Shown piece by piece: positions 63,289-64,000 of a DNA stretch of 64,000 nt. Below the pieces are notes generated by a model. That model was not told the origin of the DNA. It saw only the letters and a program-made list of their open reading frames with translations, and did no database searches. A program made the position numbers and the translations under genes. The stretch's first letter is position 1, and every line of letters starts with the position of its first letter. The stretch is from Solibacillus sp. FSL H8-0523 (GTDB lineage Bacteria; Bacillota; Bacilli; Bacillales_A; Planococcaceae), in NCBI RefSeq assembly GCF_038051985.1, contig NZ_CP150291.1:1922001-1986000 (forward strand), read 5' to 3'.

Positions 63289-63633
63289 AAAATTGAGGGA
63301 TTTGAAATAAATATTTTAAAAATTCAAATTTTCGAAAAATAGTAATAAAACAGCAAAAGTATGCAACAGTGACGATGAAAGCGATTTCAAGGTGAGTGAA
63401 CTTTTTGAATTGTATAAAAAATTCAAAAAATAGTGTTGACGTACTAGGTAAATCCGTACTATGATAACAACAATTTAGTACACCACTTCACGAAACATCA
63501 CAGCGATGTCAGTTTTCATGTGAAGCACGTTCGACACTTACAAAATGAAAAGTTCGAATATTTCGACCTTAGTCGAAAAGATCCATTAAAAGATACAGCG
63601 AGAGTAAATGCATTACGTTGAGGGGCGTTAAAA
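63289..63633 (+). promoter_or_regulatory. ilvD promoter and structured leader
   Basis: Promoter TTGACG (63436-63441) - 18 bp - TATGAT (63460-63465). Three GTACTA/TAGTAC hexamers surround it (63441, 63456, 63476). The transcript then forms a nested hairpin CTTCAC ... ACATC / GATGT ... GTGAAG (63486-63525), and GTCGAA (63572-63577) can pair with either of two TTCGAC copies (63530, 63562), allowing alternative folds. A 14-codon frame at 63545 holds Ile, Leu and Val codons but lacks a ribosome site. The T-box core is absent. The first 140 bases hold nothing recognisable. Confidence 0.5.
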
Positions 63634-64000
63634 ATGAGAAGTGATATGATTAAAGTTGGGGTTGACCGAGCTCCACACCGTAGTCTTTTATACGCTACTG
63701 GTAAAGTAAAGGCGAAAGATTTAGAGAAGCCATTCATCGGGGTTTGTAATTCTTACATTGATATTATTCCTGGCCACGTTCACTTACGCGAATTCGCGGA
63801 CGTTGTAAAAGAGGCCATTATTGAAGCGGGTGGGATTCCATTCGAATTTAACACAATTGGCGTAGATGATGGCATTGCGATGGGACACATCGGGATGCGC
63901 TACTCATTACCATCACGCGAAATTATCGCAGATGCAGCTGAAACCGTAATTAACGCACACTGGTTAGACGGTGTGTTCTACATTCCAAACTGTGACAAAA
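63634..64000 (+). CDS. ilvD: dihydroxy-acid dehydratase, N-terminal part
   Basis: The frame runs past the right edge; 122 residues are seen. The opening M-R-S-D, then [19 protein letters not shown] near 36-42, P-G-H-V-H-L near 47 and [10 protein letters not shown] near 76-85 are those of IlvD. The frame ends at I-P-N-C-D-K, the iron-sulfur-ligand Cys. It removes water from 2,3-dihydroxy-acids in valine and isoleucine synthesis. GAGGGG ribosome site. Presumably begins an ilv operon. Confidence 0.93.
   Translation, partial: MRSDMIKVGVDRAPHRSLLYATGKVKAKDLEKPFIGVCNSYIDIIPGHVHLREFADVVKEAIIEAGGIPFEFNTIGVDDGIAMGHIGMRYSLPSREIIADAAETVINAHWLDGVFYIPNCDK

Noticed and set aside
63545-63589. 14-codon leader peptide MKSSNISTLVEKIH before ilvD
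   Set aside because: Contains Ile, Leu and Val codons but no ribosome site and no run of such codons; not called as a gene.
63466-63633. T-box leader upstream of ilvD
   Set aside because: The AGGGTGG-x-ACCGCG core is absent.
1-64000. CRISPR array, tRNA or rRNA genes, insertion sequences
   Set aside because: No regularly spaced repeats, cloverleaf-like segments, rRNA stretches or transposase reading frames were seen on either strand.

Overview
The window is a 64 kb chromosomal segment of a low-GC Gram-positive bacterium of the Bacillales. Strong AGGAGG-type ribosome sites, frequent TTG/GTG starts, lipoboxes, a MarR/MhqR operator of Bacillus type, catabolite-responsive elements and a B. subtilis-like metI-metC pair all point that way. 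The gene mix (organosulfur desulfonation, mannitol PTS with its own HPr and EI, many small lipoproteins) suggests Planococcaceae such as Solibacillus or Lysinibacillus; this genus guess is inference. No tRNA, rRNA, CRISPR array, transposase or phage integrase was seen.

Layout. 1-8.1 kb: the end of a DUF4179-type protein, a methyltransferase, a thiosulfate-uptake pair (tsuA plus a TusA-like protein), and several small lipoproteins and membrane proteins, including a P-loop kinase-like gene broken by a frameshift. 8.3-11.2 kb: a 3-hydroxyacyl-CoA dehydrogenase and a soluble PAS-type chemoreceptor. 11.3-20.9 kb: a long one-strand operon for organosulfur use, with a DszC/SfnB-like monooxygenase, a sulfonate-type ABC transporter, a FixH/YtkA-like lipoprotein, a thioredoxin-like protein, O-acetylhomoserine sulfhydrylase, a NifX-like small protein, SsuD, a DszA/NtaA-like monooxygenase and an SsuE-like FMN reductase. 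21.3-34.2 kb: a xylose/xyloside cluster with a YesMN-type two-component system, a sugar ABC importer, a DUF624 protein, GH43 xylosidase, xylA, xylB, a Gfo/Idh/MocA oxidoreductase and an aldose epimerase. The cluster is bracketed by two copies of an exact 28-bp sequence, one of which lies inside the downstream DUF4230 gene.

34.5-38.7 kb: accessory genes, comprising DUF4230, a CD3324-type HTH protein, two acetyltransferases (one fused to pentapeptide repeats) and an ECF sigma factor with a membrane partner. 39-46.4 kb: a mannitol operon mtlA-mtlR-mtlF-mtlD that also carries ptsH and ptsI and is preceded by two catabolite-responsive elements. 46.5-52.3 kb: a lipoprotein, a phosphoesterase, small proteins, and an mhqR-controlled operon with a ring-cleaving dioxygenase and a flavin monooxygenase. 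52.3-58.1 kb: cydDC (cysteine/glutathione exporter) and metI-metC. 58.2-64 kb: mscL, a lytic transglycosylase, a GlsB-type protein, nicotinamidase, a 32-residue membrane miniprotein, a PLP deaminase/aldolase overlapping a lactone oxidase, and the start of ilvD behind a structured leader.

Sulfur runs through the window: TsuA/TusA import thiosulfate, the ssu-like operon releases sulfite from organosulfur compounds and contains its own sulfur-fixing enzyme MetY, and MetI/MetC and CydDC handle downstream thiols. The most interesting points for follow-up are the composition of the organosulfur operon, the repeats that bracket the xylose cluster, the GNAT-pentapeptide fusion, the miniprotein gene and the non-T-box leader of ilvD.
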